5,627 nt of DNA from a bacterium UBP1_UBA4771 (lineage in GTDB: Bacteria > Krumholzibacteriota > Krumholzibacteriia > Krumholzibacteriales > Krumholzibacteriaceae): positions 1 through 5,627 of the forward strand of contig DHHN01000147.1 in assembly GCA_002403295.1 (NCBI GenBank), written 5' to 3'. The notes beneath the pieces are model-generated. The model had not been told where the DNA came from. It did not search any database and saw nothing but the letters and a program-made list of their open reading frames with translations. The position numbers and the translations under genes are program-made. Shown piece after piece: positions 1-5,627 of this stretch (positions are counted from its first letter, which is position 1; the number at the start of each line of letters is the position of its first letter).

Positions 1-231
1 CGCGACATGATGGACCTCGGCGTCATCCCGGGCGCGAACCTGCTCCCCGAGGTCGGATACATGAAGCTCTGCTGGGCGCTCGGGCAGTCGCACGACCGCG
101 AGGAAGTCAAAAGGATCATGCTCACGCCGATCGCGGGCGAGATCACGGAGCGCGAGCCGCACAACGGCTATCTCATCTATCAGGGCGGGATCCCCGAGGT
201 CGACGAGTTCATAGGCAAATTCAAGAAATAA
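1..231 (+). CDS. L-asparaginase / GatD-like amidohydrolase, C-terminal end (partial at 5' side)
   Basis: This is the last 76 codons of a gene that begins before the window; the frame is open to base 1, so the ATG at 7 is almost certainly internal. The visible part resembles the C-terminal region of the asparaginase/GatD family: a GVIPG turn, then LLPEVGYMKLCWALG, where family members usually read (D)MTPEAA.VKL.W.LG, then EEVKRIM and AGEITER. Such enzymes hydrolyse L-asparagine to aspartate and ammonia; the archaeal GatD version releases ammonia from glutamine for tRNA-dependent amidation. The catalytic threonines lie in the missing N-terminal part, so the two cannot be separated here. Bacterial asparaginase is more likely by lineage. 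The stop TAA (229-231) shares its last A with the start of the flippase gene, suggesting one transcript and translational coupling. The family assignment rests on a short segment and motif memory only. Confidence 0.7.
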   Translation, partial: RDMMDLGVIPGANLLPEVGYMKLCWALGQSHDREEVKRIMLTPIAGEITEREPHNGYLIYQGGIPEVDEFIGKFKK

Positions 232-1823
232 TGACCGTCCCACGCAATACGCGCGCCATCGACCTCTCGACCGGCAAGGTCATCTCGGACAGCTTTTTCT
301 ATTCGGCATCCCGCATGGCCATCCTCGTCATAAAGCCGATCAAGGGGATTCTCCTCGGGAGGCTGCTCGGCCCGACGCTCTACGGCATCCTCAACATCGC
401 GAATCCCTACGTTCTCATCGGGGCCATGCTCTCGAACATCGGCTTCAACGCCTCCGTGCTGAAGCTCATGCCGGGATACCTTCAGGAGGGACGGCCCGAC
501 CTCACGCGAATGATCTACCGCTCGACGGCCTTCTGCACGGTCGTGCTGAGCGCCCTGTGGGCTTCGCTCATGCTCGTCTTCTCGCCGTGGATCGCCGAGC
601 ATCTCGCCCACGAGAGCGCGGCCTTGAATCCGCTCCGCCTCAGCGCGCTCGCGATCCCGTTCCTCGCGCTCAACACCTTCTTCGCGTCAGTCTACTTTTC
701 CGTGCAGCGGGGAAAGCTCGGCGCGGGGATAACGTTCGTCCACGGCCTCCTCAACACCTTCCTGCCGGTCGCCGCGGTCCTCTGGCAGCGCAACGTCACG
801 CTCATCGTCGGAAGCGTTCTCGCGGCCGAGGTGGCGGGCGCCGCGCTCTACACGCACTTTTTCCACCGGCGGGTGCTCGCCGGCTTCGGCAAGGCCATCG
901 GCCCGCTCTGGCGCGGCATCAAGGAGACGACGCGCTTCGGATTCCTCTTCTTCATCGCGGGGCTCGGCTGGAACCTCATCAACTCGGTCGACCGCATCAT
1001 GATCAAGTTCTACCTCCCCTCGGATCAGCTCGGCTTTTACTCCATGGGGGCGCAGGTCATCACGGTGATCGGCATCGTCGCCTCGACCCTCGGATTCGCC
1101 CTCGTGCCCTCCCTCACGGCGGCGCGCGAGAACCCCGACCGGACGATCTTCGACAAGCTCGTCCGGAACACGTCGCGCTTCGGCTTCATCGTGCTCATGC
1201 CGACGACGCTCGTCATCTTCGTCCTCGTGAAGGATTTCTTCGGGATACTCGTGCCGCGCTTCGACCCCTCGACGACGATCGTGCGGATCGTCGTCGCGAT
1301 CACGTTCATCGATCTTTTCTGCCGCATCGGATGGGCCGCGCTCGTCGCCCACGGGCGAGGCGGGCTCTCGGCGGCGGCCTACCTCGGCGCCGCTATTTTC
1401 AATATCGCCCTGAACGCGGCACTCATCCCCCGTTACGGCATCAACGGCGCCGCCGTCGCGGTGCTCGCAACGTTCTTGGCCCTCGCCGCCACCCTGCTCT
1501 TCATGATGAAGCGGGTCGCGGGGAGCCGCATCGAGGCCGTGGCGTGGATCCATCCGCTGCTTCTCTCCCTCGTGTACGCGCTCCTCGGCTGGATCTCCGG
1601 AAACTGGCACCCGGCGATCCGGATCGCCCTCGTCATGGCGGGCGGCTCGGCGCTCTACGCGCTCGCGGCGATCGCGACGGGGCTCGTCCGCGAGGACGAT
1701 TTCGAGAAGATCCGCCTCATGCTCGCGCCCCGCGCGGGCGTCCCGCACGTCCGCTTCGCGCTCGCCGCGCTCGGCGCCGCGGAGCGCGCGTACTTTGTTT
1801 TTCATCCGAAGCGTAACCGTTGA
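231..1823 (+). CDS. Polysaccharide/oligosaccharide flippase, MATE/MOP superfamily (Wzx-like)
   Basis: A 530-residue, highly hydrophobic inner-membrane protein with about 12-14 predicted membrane segments, the usual size for the oligosaccharide flippase branch (COG2244) of the MOP superfamily. Family landmarks are visible. GRLLGPTLYGILNI (residues 43-56) matches the N-terminal LGR-LGP-x-x-YG signature. VDRIMIKFYLPSDQLGFYS (253-271) matches the D-R-hydrophobic-x-G-x-Y motif at the start of the second half. NIALNAALIPRYGINGAA (391-408) matches the N-x-x-LN-x-x-LIP-x-YG-x-x-GAA motif of the C-terminal half. Such proteins move undecaprenyl- or polyprenyl-linked sugars across the inner membrane for O-antigen, capsule or exopolysaccharide. 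The substrate is unknown, because no glycosyltransferase or polymerase is visible nearby. The ATG overlaps the previous TAA by one base and no strong Shine-Dalgarno precedes it, so translation probably depends on coupling. The last 45 residues are cytoplasmic-looking and basic. Family confidence is high; substrate is not inferable. Confidence 0.9.
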   Translation: MTVPRNTRAIDLSTGKVISDSFFYSASRMAILVIKPIKGILLGRLLGPTLYGILNIANPYVLIGAMLSNIGFNASVLKLMPGYLQEGRPDLTRMIYRSTAFCTVVLSALWASLMLVFSPWIAEHLAHESAALNPLRLSALAIPFLALNTFFASVYFSVQRGKLGAGITFVHGLLNTFLPVAAVLWQRNVTLIVGSVLAAEVAGAALYTHFFHRRVLAGFGKAIGPLWRGIKETTRFGFLFFIAGLGWNLINSVDRIMIKFYLPSDQLGFYSMGAQVITVIGIVASTLGFALVPSLTAARENPDRTIFDKLVRNTSRFGFIVLMPTTLVIFVLVKDFFGILVPRFDPSTTIVRIVVAITFIDLFCRIGWAALVAHGRGGLSAAAYLGAAIFNIALNAALIPRYGINGAAVAVLATFLALAATLLFMMKRVAGSRIEAVAWIHPLLLSLVYALLGWISGNWHPAIRIALVMAGGSALYALAAIATGLVREDDFEKIRLMLAPRAGVPHVRFALAALGAAERAYFVFHPKRNR

Positions 1824-1831
1824 CCCGAACG

Positions 1832-1839
1832 AAGGAGGT
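1832..1839 (+). promoter_or_regulatory. Strong ribosome binding site of the C69 peptidase gene
   Basis: AAGGAGGT is an exact anti-16S match ending 10 bases before the ATG at 1850. It decides the start: the frame is also open from a TTG at 1820, overlapping the flippase stop codon, but that start would place this site inside the coding region and add ten residues in front of a normal signal peptide. Confidence 0.85.
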
Positions 1840-1849
1840 ACCGCAGCTC

Positions 1850-3472
1850 ATGAAACGCACGATCCGGATCGCACTGGCCCTTTCGATTGCGGGGCTCTTC
1901 GCGGCGGCAGCCGCGCACGCCTGCACGAACTACCTCGTCACGAAGGGCGCCTCGGCCGACGGCTCGACCATGATCAGCTACTCGGCGGATTCGCATGATC
2001 TCTACGGCGAGCTCTACCACTGGCCGGCGAGGACCTTCGCGCCGGGCACGATGCTCGACATCTATGAGTGGGACACGGGCAAGTACCTCGGCAAGATACC
2101 GCACGTTCCCCGCACGTACTCGGTCGTCGGCCTCATGAACGAGCACCAGGTCTCGATCGGCGAGACGACGTGGGGAGGGCGCGAGGAGCTGCGCGACAGC
2201 ACCGGCGTCATCGACTACGGGAGCCTCATGTTCCTCGCCCTGCAGCGCGCGAAGACGGCGCGCGAGGCGATCAAGGTCATGGCGGACCTCGTCGCCGCGC
2301 ACGGCTACTACAGCAGCGGCGAGTCGTTCTCGATCGCCGATCCGAACGAGGTCTGGTTCATGGACATGATCGGGAAGGGGCCGGGGAACACGGGCGCCGT
2401 CTGGGTGGCGAGGAAGATCCCCGACGGCTACATCTCGGCGCACGCCAATCAAGCCCGCATCCGGCGGTTCCCCCTGAAGGATCCGGCGAACTGCCTCTAC
2501 GCCCCCGACGTGATCTCCGTCGCCCGCGAGAAGGGCTACTTCACGGGAACCGACGCGGAGTTCGATTTCGCCGACGCCTACGCCCCGCTCGATTTCGGCG
2601 CGCTCCGCTTCTGCGAGTCGCGCGTCTACGCGATGTTCAACCGCGCGGCGCCCTCTCTCAAGCTCTCGATGGATTACGTAAAGGCGGTCCCCGGCGCCGA
2701 ACCGATGCCGCTCTGGATCAAGCCCGACCGCAAGCTCTCCGTCCACGACGTCATGGAGTTCATGCGCGACCACTTCGAGGGGACCGACTTCGACATGACG
2801 AAGGACGTCGGCGCGGGCCCGTTCTCCTGCCCCTACCGGTGGCGCCCGATGACGTGGAAGGTCGACACCGTGGGCTACGTGCACGAGCGCGCCACCTCGA
2901 CCCAGCAGACCGGCTTCTCGTTCGTCTCGCAGATGCGCTCGTGGCTCCCGGGTCCCATCGGGGGAGTCTTCTGGTTCGGCGTCGACGACACCTACAGCAC
3001 CGTGTACAACCCGATCTACTGCGGGATCACGCGCGTGCCGGAGGCGTTCGCCGTGGGCACGGGGGATTTCCACCATTTCACGTGGAAATCGGGATTCTGG
3101 GTCTTCAACTGGGTCGCGAACTACGCCTACTCGCGCTACGTCGACATGATCCGCGACATTCAGGTCGTCCAGCGCGATCTCGAGGGAGGCTTCCTCGCGG
3201 CGCAGCCGCGGATCGACGAGGCGGCGGTCGCGCTGTACAAGCAGTCGCCGGGCCTCGCGATCGATTACCTCACCGAGTACTCGTGCACGACCGCGCAGAA
3301 CACCGTCGCGCGCTGGCGCACCCTCGGCGAGGAACTCCTCGTGAAATACATGGACGGCAACGTCAAGAACGAGCTCGGAAAAGTCACGCACCCGAAATAC
3401 CCCGACTGGTGGTACCGGAAGATCGTGGAGGACGCGGGCGAGCGCCTCAAGCAGCACGAATACAAGAAGTAA
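1850..3472 (+). CDS. Exported dipeptidase, peptidase family C69 (PepD-like Ntn hydrolase)
   Basis: A 540-residue protein starting MKRTIRIALALSIAGLF, a textbook signal peptide (basic start, hydrophobic core) ending AHA at residues 22-24, immediately followed by CTNYLVTKGASADGSTM (25-41). That block matches the N-terminus of mature C69 peptidases, in which the cysteine (Cys25) is the N-terminal nucleophile, followed by the conserved A-S-x-DGS. Other family features are VVGLMNEHQVSIGETTWGG (92-110), the segment DPNEVWFMDMIG (164-175) and ISAHANQARI (195-204). The C-terminal helical part contains YLTEYSCTTAQNTV (473-486). C69 enzymes cleave dipeptides or short peptides. This one should act in the periplasm or outside, unlike the cytoplasmic Lactobacillus PepD. 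Its length fits secreted C69 proteins. It starts 26 bases after the flippase stop, with its own strong ribosome binding site, and is followed by a hairpin, so it is probably the last gene of the first transcript. AHAC is a poor lipobox; signal peptidase I cleavage is more likely. Substrate specificity is unknown. Confidence 0.9.
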   Translation: MKRTIRIALALSIAGLFAAAAAHACTNYLVTKGASADGSTMISYSADSHDLYGELYHWPARTFAPGTMLDIYEWDTGKYLGKIPHVPRTYSVVGLMNEHQVSIGETTWGGREELRDSTGVIDYGSLMFLALQRAKTAREAIKVMADLVAAHGYYSSGESFSIADPNEVWFMDMIGKGPGNTGAVWVARKIPDGYISAHANQARIRRFPLKDPANCLYAPDVISVAREKGYFTGTDAEFDFADAYAPLDFGALRFCESRVYAMFNRAAPSLKLSMDYVKAVPGAEPMPLWIKPDRKLSVHDVMEFMRDHFEGTDFDMTKDVGAGPFSCPYRWRPMTWKVDTVGYVHERATSTQQTGFSFVSQMRSWLPGPIGGVFWFGVDDTYSTVYNPIYCGITRVPEAFAVGTGDFHHFTWKSGFWVFNWVANYAYSRYVDMIRDIQVVQRDLEGGFLAAQPRIDEAAVALYKQSPGLAIDYLTEYSCTTAQNTVARWRTLGEELLVKYMDGNVKNELGKVTHPKYPDWWYRKIVEDAGERLKQHEYKK

Positions 3473-3506
3473 GCCCCTCCCCGGTACAGTGGTTCCTGTC
3501 AGCCCA

Positions 3507-3538
3507 GAAGCCCCCTCCGGATCTCCGGAGGGGGCTTC
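3507..3538 (+). terminator. Perfect 14-bp hairpin, probable terminator after the C69 gene
   Basis: The arms 3507-3520 and 3525-3538 are fully complementary (GAAGCCCCCTCCGG and its reverse complement) around an ATCT loop, 34 bases after the stop codon. The stem is very GC-rich and stable, and its placement suggests transcript termination or 3'-end protection. No U-run follows (the next bases are CTGCGCGC), so a classical Rho-independent mechanism is less certain than the structure itself. It separates the first gene block from the promoter of the second. Confidence 0.75.
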
Positions 3539-3548
3539 CTGCGCGCAC

Positions 3549-3586
3549 ATGAAATCCAAGATCATTGACAGCGGCCGGGATTTCAT
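3549..3586. repeat. 9-bp perfect inverted repeat around the -35 box, candidate operator
   Basis: ATGAAATCC (3549-3557) and GGATTTCAT (3578-3586) are exact reverse complements separated by 20 bases, with half-site centres 29 bases apart (about three helical turns). The TTGACA box lies between them and the right half-site touches the proposed -10 region. The placement is what would be expected of a binding site for a dimeric or paired regulator, but no regulator gene is in view and RNA hairpin formation is also possible. Confidence 0.45.
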
Positions 3587-3591
3587 ATTAA
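3565..3591 (+). promoter_or_regulatory. Candidate sigma70-type promoter for the barrel/lipoprotein pair
   Basis: TTGACA (3565-3570) is a perfect -35 consensus. A weaker -10 candidate, TATTAA (3586-3591), follows after 15 bases; TTAAAA (3588-3593) gives 17-base spacing with a poorer match. This patch is clearly more AT-rich than the surrounding DNA, lies after the hairpin and before the next gene, and would give a leader of roughly 55 bases. The -35 is convincing; the -10 is only fair. Confidence 0.5.
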
Positions 3592-3638
3592 AAGCGGATT
3601 GAATATAGCCCGGCAAAAGTGCCTCCCCGAATCTTCAT

Positions 3639-3645
3639 AAGGAGA
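3639..3645 (+). promoter_or_regulatory. Ribosome binding site of the barrel-protein gene
   Basis: AAGGAGA lies with its GGAG core ending 9 bases before the ATG at 3654. A GTG at 3648, two codons earlier in the same frame, is only three bases from the core and is therefore unlikely to be the start. Confidence 0.75.
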
Positions 3646-3653
3646 GCGTGCAT

Positions 3654-4463
3654 ATGGCGAAGAAGTCCTTCCTTGCACCCTGCCTCGTCATTATAGGCAT
3701 TGTCCTTTCCCACGGCTGCGTGCAGGCGAGTGAAGACTTGTTCCTATTCTCGGTGGGAATCAAATCCGGGTTTCAACTGTGGGAGGTCGGGGCGGAGAGA
3801 TACAGATACCGCTCTGCGGACGGCTATGAGTCTTCGCTCCTATCCTCCTCGTCCTCGGAGCGAGCCGAGGGAGTTTTAACGCTGGGCCCTGAGATCGCCT
3901 TCTGCTACAAGGGGGCTTACATTCGAACATTCTACGTGCAGGGGGAGGGCGATTTCCCCGAGAGAGGAGTTACGACACGGCGATACGCGGGACTGGATAT
4001 CGGAATAATGGAGCGATCCCCCGGTGGAAGAGCCGTGGTAGCTACCTATTTCGGTTTCAGGCATGCGCGGGCGGAATTCTTAGACTGGACGGACGATCGT
4101 TTCTCCGACCAGAACGTGTCAGGAGTAACGTTAGGGGTTTACCTGGGAACGGATATGACGAGACCCGGATTTCAATTTGCCCTCGAAGGCGCGTTCTCGC
4201 CCCTGCTCATCCCCTACGCTATTGTCCAGGGCTTCACATTCGGAAAATGGAATCCTGAGGTCTTGGAGTGGGCGGATCGCAGTATATTTATCGACTCGCA
4301 GCTCCGCGCGGGATATGCAGTTAATTTTATTCCTCTTGAAGTCCGATTCGGTTTTGAGGTTTCTATGTTCGGCAAGCCGATAGAGGAACTCGAAGAAGGC
4401 AACATCGTGCGTTTGGACTGCGTTGCGCTGGGGGGATCGCTCGGGCTTGCGTACTATTTCTAG
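3654..4463 (+). CDS. Predicted outer-membrane beta-barrel protein, function unknown
   Basis: I do not recognise a named family. The 269-residue product begins with a basic then hydrophobic leader (residues 1-25) with a plausible signal peptidase I site at VQA|SED; Cys22 in SHGC is a weak alternative lipobox. The mature part has many short alternating polar/hydrophobic stretches typical of outer-membrane strands, for example DLFLFSVGIK (28-37), IAFCYKGAYIRTFYVQG (81-97), YAGLDIGIM (111-119), SGVTLGVYLG (156-165), LEVRFGFEVSMFG (228-240) and a final strand ending LAYYF. A terminal aromatic residue, usually Phe, is the common recognition signal for the BAM assembly machinery. About 8-10 strands can be counted by eye, so a small barrel is likely. 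A serine-rich segment (61-69) could be a loop. Codon use differs from the first three genes: it contains TTA leucines (75, 143, 160), many AGA/CGA arginines and more A/T-ending codons. Only 16 bases separate it from the next gene, implying co-expression. Confidence 0.7.
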   Translation: MAKKSFLAPCLVIIGIVLSHGCVQASEDLFLFSVGIKSGFQLWEVGAERYRYRSADGYESSLLSSSSSERAEGVLTLGPEIAFCYKGAYIRTFYVQGEGDFPERGVTTRRYAGLDIGIMERSPGGRAVVATYFGFRHARAEFLDWTDDRFSDQNVSGVTLGVYLGTDMTRPGFQFALEGAFSPLLIPYAIVQGFTFGKWNPEVLEWADRSIFIDSQLRAGYAVNFIPLEVRFGFEVSMFGKPIEELEEGNIVRLDCVALGGSLGLAYYF

Positions 4464-4465
4464 AC

Positions 4466-4473
4466 AGGGGGGA
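4466..4473 (+). promoter_or_regulatory. Ribosome binding site supporting a TTG start
   Basis: AGGGGGGA, purine-rich and Shine-Dalgarno-like, ends 6 bases before TTG at 4480. It is the main support for this rare start. No ATG occurs in that frame until about codon 101, inside the first repeat domain. Confidence 0.6.
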
Positions 4474-4479
4474 TTCATC

Positions 4480-5627
4480 TTGAAATCATTGGTCGTTATC
4501 GTACTCGCGGCCGTTCTGTCGTTCTCGTTCGGATGCTCCGACGAAGACGCCGCGACCGCTCCAGGAGAGAAGACCGTGGCGGCCCCGACGTTCGAGCCGC
4601 CCGGCGGCGCCTATTTCAGCGTACAGCACGTCAAGATCTCCTGCGCCACCGCCGATGCGTTCGTATACTACACCCTCGATGGAGCCGATCCGGACGAATC
4701 CTCCACGCTCTGCGCGGCGGGAGATTCGATCGAAGTGGAAAGAACCTTCCTCCTCAAGGCCAGGGCGTACAAGGCGGGAATGAACCCCAGCGCCGTCGCG
4801 GAGGCCGCGTACGCCGTCGACCTTCCGGACGTCGCCGCGCCGTACTTCGAGCCGGCCCCGGGCGTGTACGCCGCGCCGCAGGACGTGATCATCCACTGCC
4901 CGACCGCTTTCGCGAGGATCTTCTATACGACCGACGGAAGCGAGCCCGACACCAACGCGACCGAGTTCATATTCCAAACGACCATTCCGGTCGACGCCGC
5001 CGCGACTCTGCGGGCCAGAGCATTCAAGAAAGGCATGGATCCCAGCGAGGAGGCCGAGGCGGCGTATGCGGTCATTCCCGGGCTCGTCGCTTTTTATCCC
5101 TTCGAAGGAAACGCCGATGACGCGAGCGGCAACGCCCATCATGGAACCGTCTACGGCGCCTCTCCCGTCGCGGACCGGTTCGGAAGCGCCGGCGCCGCCT
5201 TCCAGTTCGACGGAACGGACGATTACATAGAGCTCTCGGACGAATCCGCCTTCGATCTCTCCGAGTTCACCGTGAGCTTCTGGACACGCATCACGACGCT
5301 TCCCACCGTCCCGGGACCCACTACCCCCGGCTACTACTGCGTCGTCAGCAAAGCCACGTTCAACCTGGGTAATTACACCGTCCGCCTGTTCAAGATCGGA
5401 GGAGCGAGCTACTGCTATCTTGAATACGCTCACGGGACCAGCCTCGGAAACTGGAACACATCCTGTTACACGAGCATCCATCTCAACCAGTATTACCACG
5501 TCGTCGTCACCATGTCCGACGAGATACGATGCTATTACGATGGCGTTCTCCGCTGCACCAGCTCTTCCATGCCGGCGGCGATCCAGACCGACGCCAACGT
5601 GCTCATCGGCAGATTCTACGACGCCGC
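4480..5627 (+). CDS. Putative surface lipoprotein with two chitobiase-C-terminal-type repeats and a LamG-like jellyroll (partial at 3' side)
   Basis: The frame is open from a TTG at 4480 to the window edge (382 codons visible). The start is chosen for its ribosome binding site and because it gives MKSLVVIVLAAVLSFSFGC, a lipoprotein-type signal. The lipobox SFGC is not canonical, but Cys19 is followed by SDEDAA and a flexible linker. Residues 35-113 and 120-198 are two related copies of the chitobiase/beta-hexosaminidase C-terminal-like domain (CHB_HEX_C type). Both have APxFEP, a P-G-x-Y turn, (Y/F)YT(L/T)DGxxPD and a closing (K/R)ARA(Y/F)KxGM(N/D)PS...EAAYAV. From residue 201 a concanavalin-like jellyroll of the LamG type begins: LVAFYPFEGNADDASGN, then DRFGSAGAAFQFDGTDDYIEL, then SFW, and near the edge the strand VLIGRFY. 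It carries five cysteines (287, 312, 329, 351, 359). Such domains usually bind sugars or serve as spacers on secreted or surface proteins; no catalytic domain is visible yet, though one may follow beyond the edge. It is probably transcribed with the preceding barrel gene. Confidence 0.85.
   Translation, partial: MKSLVVIVLAAVLSFSFGCSDEDAATAPGEKTVAAPTFEPPGGAYFSVQHVKISCATADAFVYYTLDGADPDESSTLCAAGDSIEVERTFLLKARAYKAGMNPSAVAEAAYAVDLPDVAAPYFEPAPGVYAAPQDVIIHCPTAFARIFYTTDGSEPDTNATEFIFQTTIPVDAAATLRARAFKKGMDPSEEAEAAYAVIPGLVAFYPFEGNADDASGNAHHGTVYGASPVADRFGSAGAAFQFDGTDDYIELSDESAFDLSEFTVSFWTRITTLPTVPGPTTPGYYCVVSKATFNLGNYTVRLFKIGGASYCYLEYAHGTSLGNWNTSCYTSIHLNQYYHVVVTMSDEIRCYYDGVLRCTSSSMPAAIQTDANVLIGRFYDA
4582..5073 (+). 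repeat. Tandem protein-level repeat, two copies of about 79 residues
   Basis: Copy 1 is 4582-4818 and copy 2 is 4837-5073, joined by a six-residue linker. The copies share start (APxFEP), middle (YTxDGxxPD) and end (ARAxKxGMxPS, EAAYAV) signatures, but the DNA is considerably diverged, so this is an old domain duplication rather than a recent sequence repeat. Confidence 0.8.

Noticed and set aside
557..1816. A 419-codon plus-strand frame inside the flippase gene, and a similar one at 2068-3552 inside the C69 gene.
   Set aside because: Both translate to arginine-, proline- and histidine-rich low-complexity sequence typical of a shifted frame in GC-rich DNA, and conflict with frames that carry family motifs.
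1824..1849. The gap between flippase and C69 genes, examined for a promoter.
   Set aside because: Only the ribosome binding site is visible; the 26 bases are too short and no -35/-10 pair stands out at the end of the flippase gene.
1802..3616. A 604-codon open frame on the minus strand opposite the C69 gene.
   Set aside because: Its product is dominated by Arg, Val, Glu, Asp and Ala in a low-complexity pattern, as expected for the antisense frame of a GC-rich gene, and the plus strand carries clear C69 motifs, signal peptide and ribosome binding site.
3853..3878. A 6-bp hairpin (CCTCGG, loop AGCGAG, CCGAGG) followed shortly by TTTT, resembling a terminator.
   Set aside because: It is inside the barrel coding sequence, the stem is short, and the serine-rich codon run readily creates such complementarity by chance.
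4486..5499. A 337-codon open frame on the minus strand.
   Set aside because: It lies opposite the convincing repeat/jellyroll frame and has no recognisable domain; it is an antisense artefact of GC-rich codon use.
1..5627. CRISPR arrays, tRNA or rRNA genes, insertion sequences, integrase sites, toxin-antitoxin or phage-defence genes.
   Set aside because: No regularly spaced direct repeats, cloverleaf-like segments, transposase motifs or terminal inverted repeats were seen by eye on either strand.

Overview
The window looks like a piece of chromosome from a GC-rich, diderm (Gram-negative type) bacterium. Third codon positions are strongly G/C in most genes, there are clear Shine-Dalgarno sequences, and the envelope proteins include a predicted outer-membrane barrel and a predicted lipoprotein. 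The domain mix (secreted C69 peptidase, chitobiase-C-terminal-like repeats joined to a LamG-type jellyroll) would fit the FCB superphylum or similar environmental candidate phyla. No marker gene is present, so the lineage cannot be fixed.

Layout: all recognisable genes are on the + strand, in two blocks. Block 1 (1-3472) holds the C-terminal end of an L-asparaginase/GatD-like amidohydrolase, a 530-residue MATE/Wzx-type polysaccharide flippase whose ATG shares one base with the previous stop codon (TAATG), and a 540-residue exported family C69 (PepD-type) dipeptidase with its own strong ribosome binding site. A perfect 14-bp hairpin at 3507-3538 closes this block. Block 2 starts in the 181-base intergenic region, with a consensus TTGACA box bracketed by a perfect 9-bp inverted repeat. 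It holds a 269-residue predicted outer-membrane beta-barrel protein of unknown function. After a 16-base gap comes a lipoprotein-like gene with a TTG start, two tandem chitobiase/hexosaminidase C-terminal-type repeats and a LamG-like jellyroll; it runs off the right edge.

How they may work together: block 1 combines cytoplasmic amide hydrolysis, lipid-linked glycan export and extracytoplasmic peptide cleavage, which is not an obvious single pathway. Block 2 resembles a small cell-surface unit, an outer-membrane protein followed by an anchored protein with likely ligand-binding domains. Its first gene has visibly different codon use from block 1. I found no RNA genes, CRISPR arrays, insertion sequences or known defence modules. 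No feature here clearly amounts to a new biological system; the block 2 pair and its promoter region are the most promising for follow-up.
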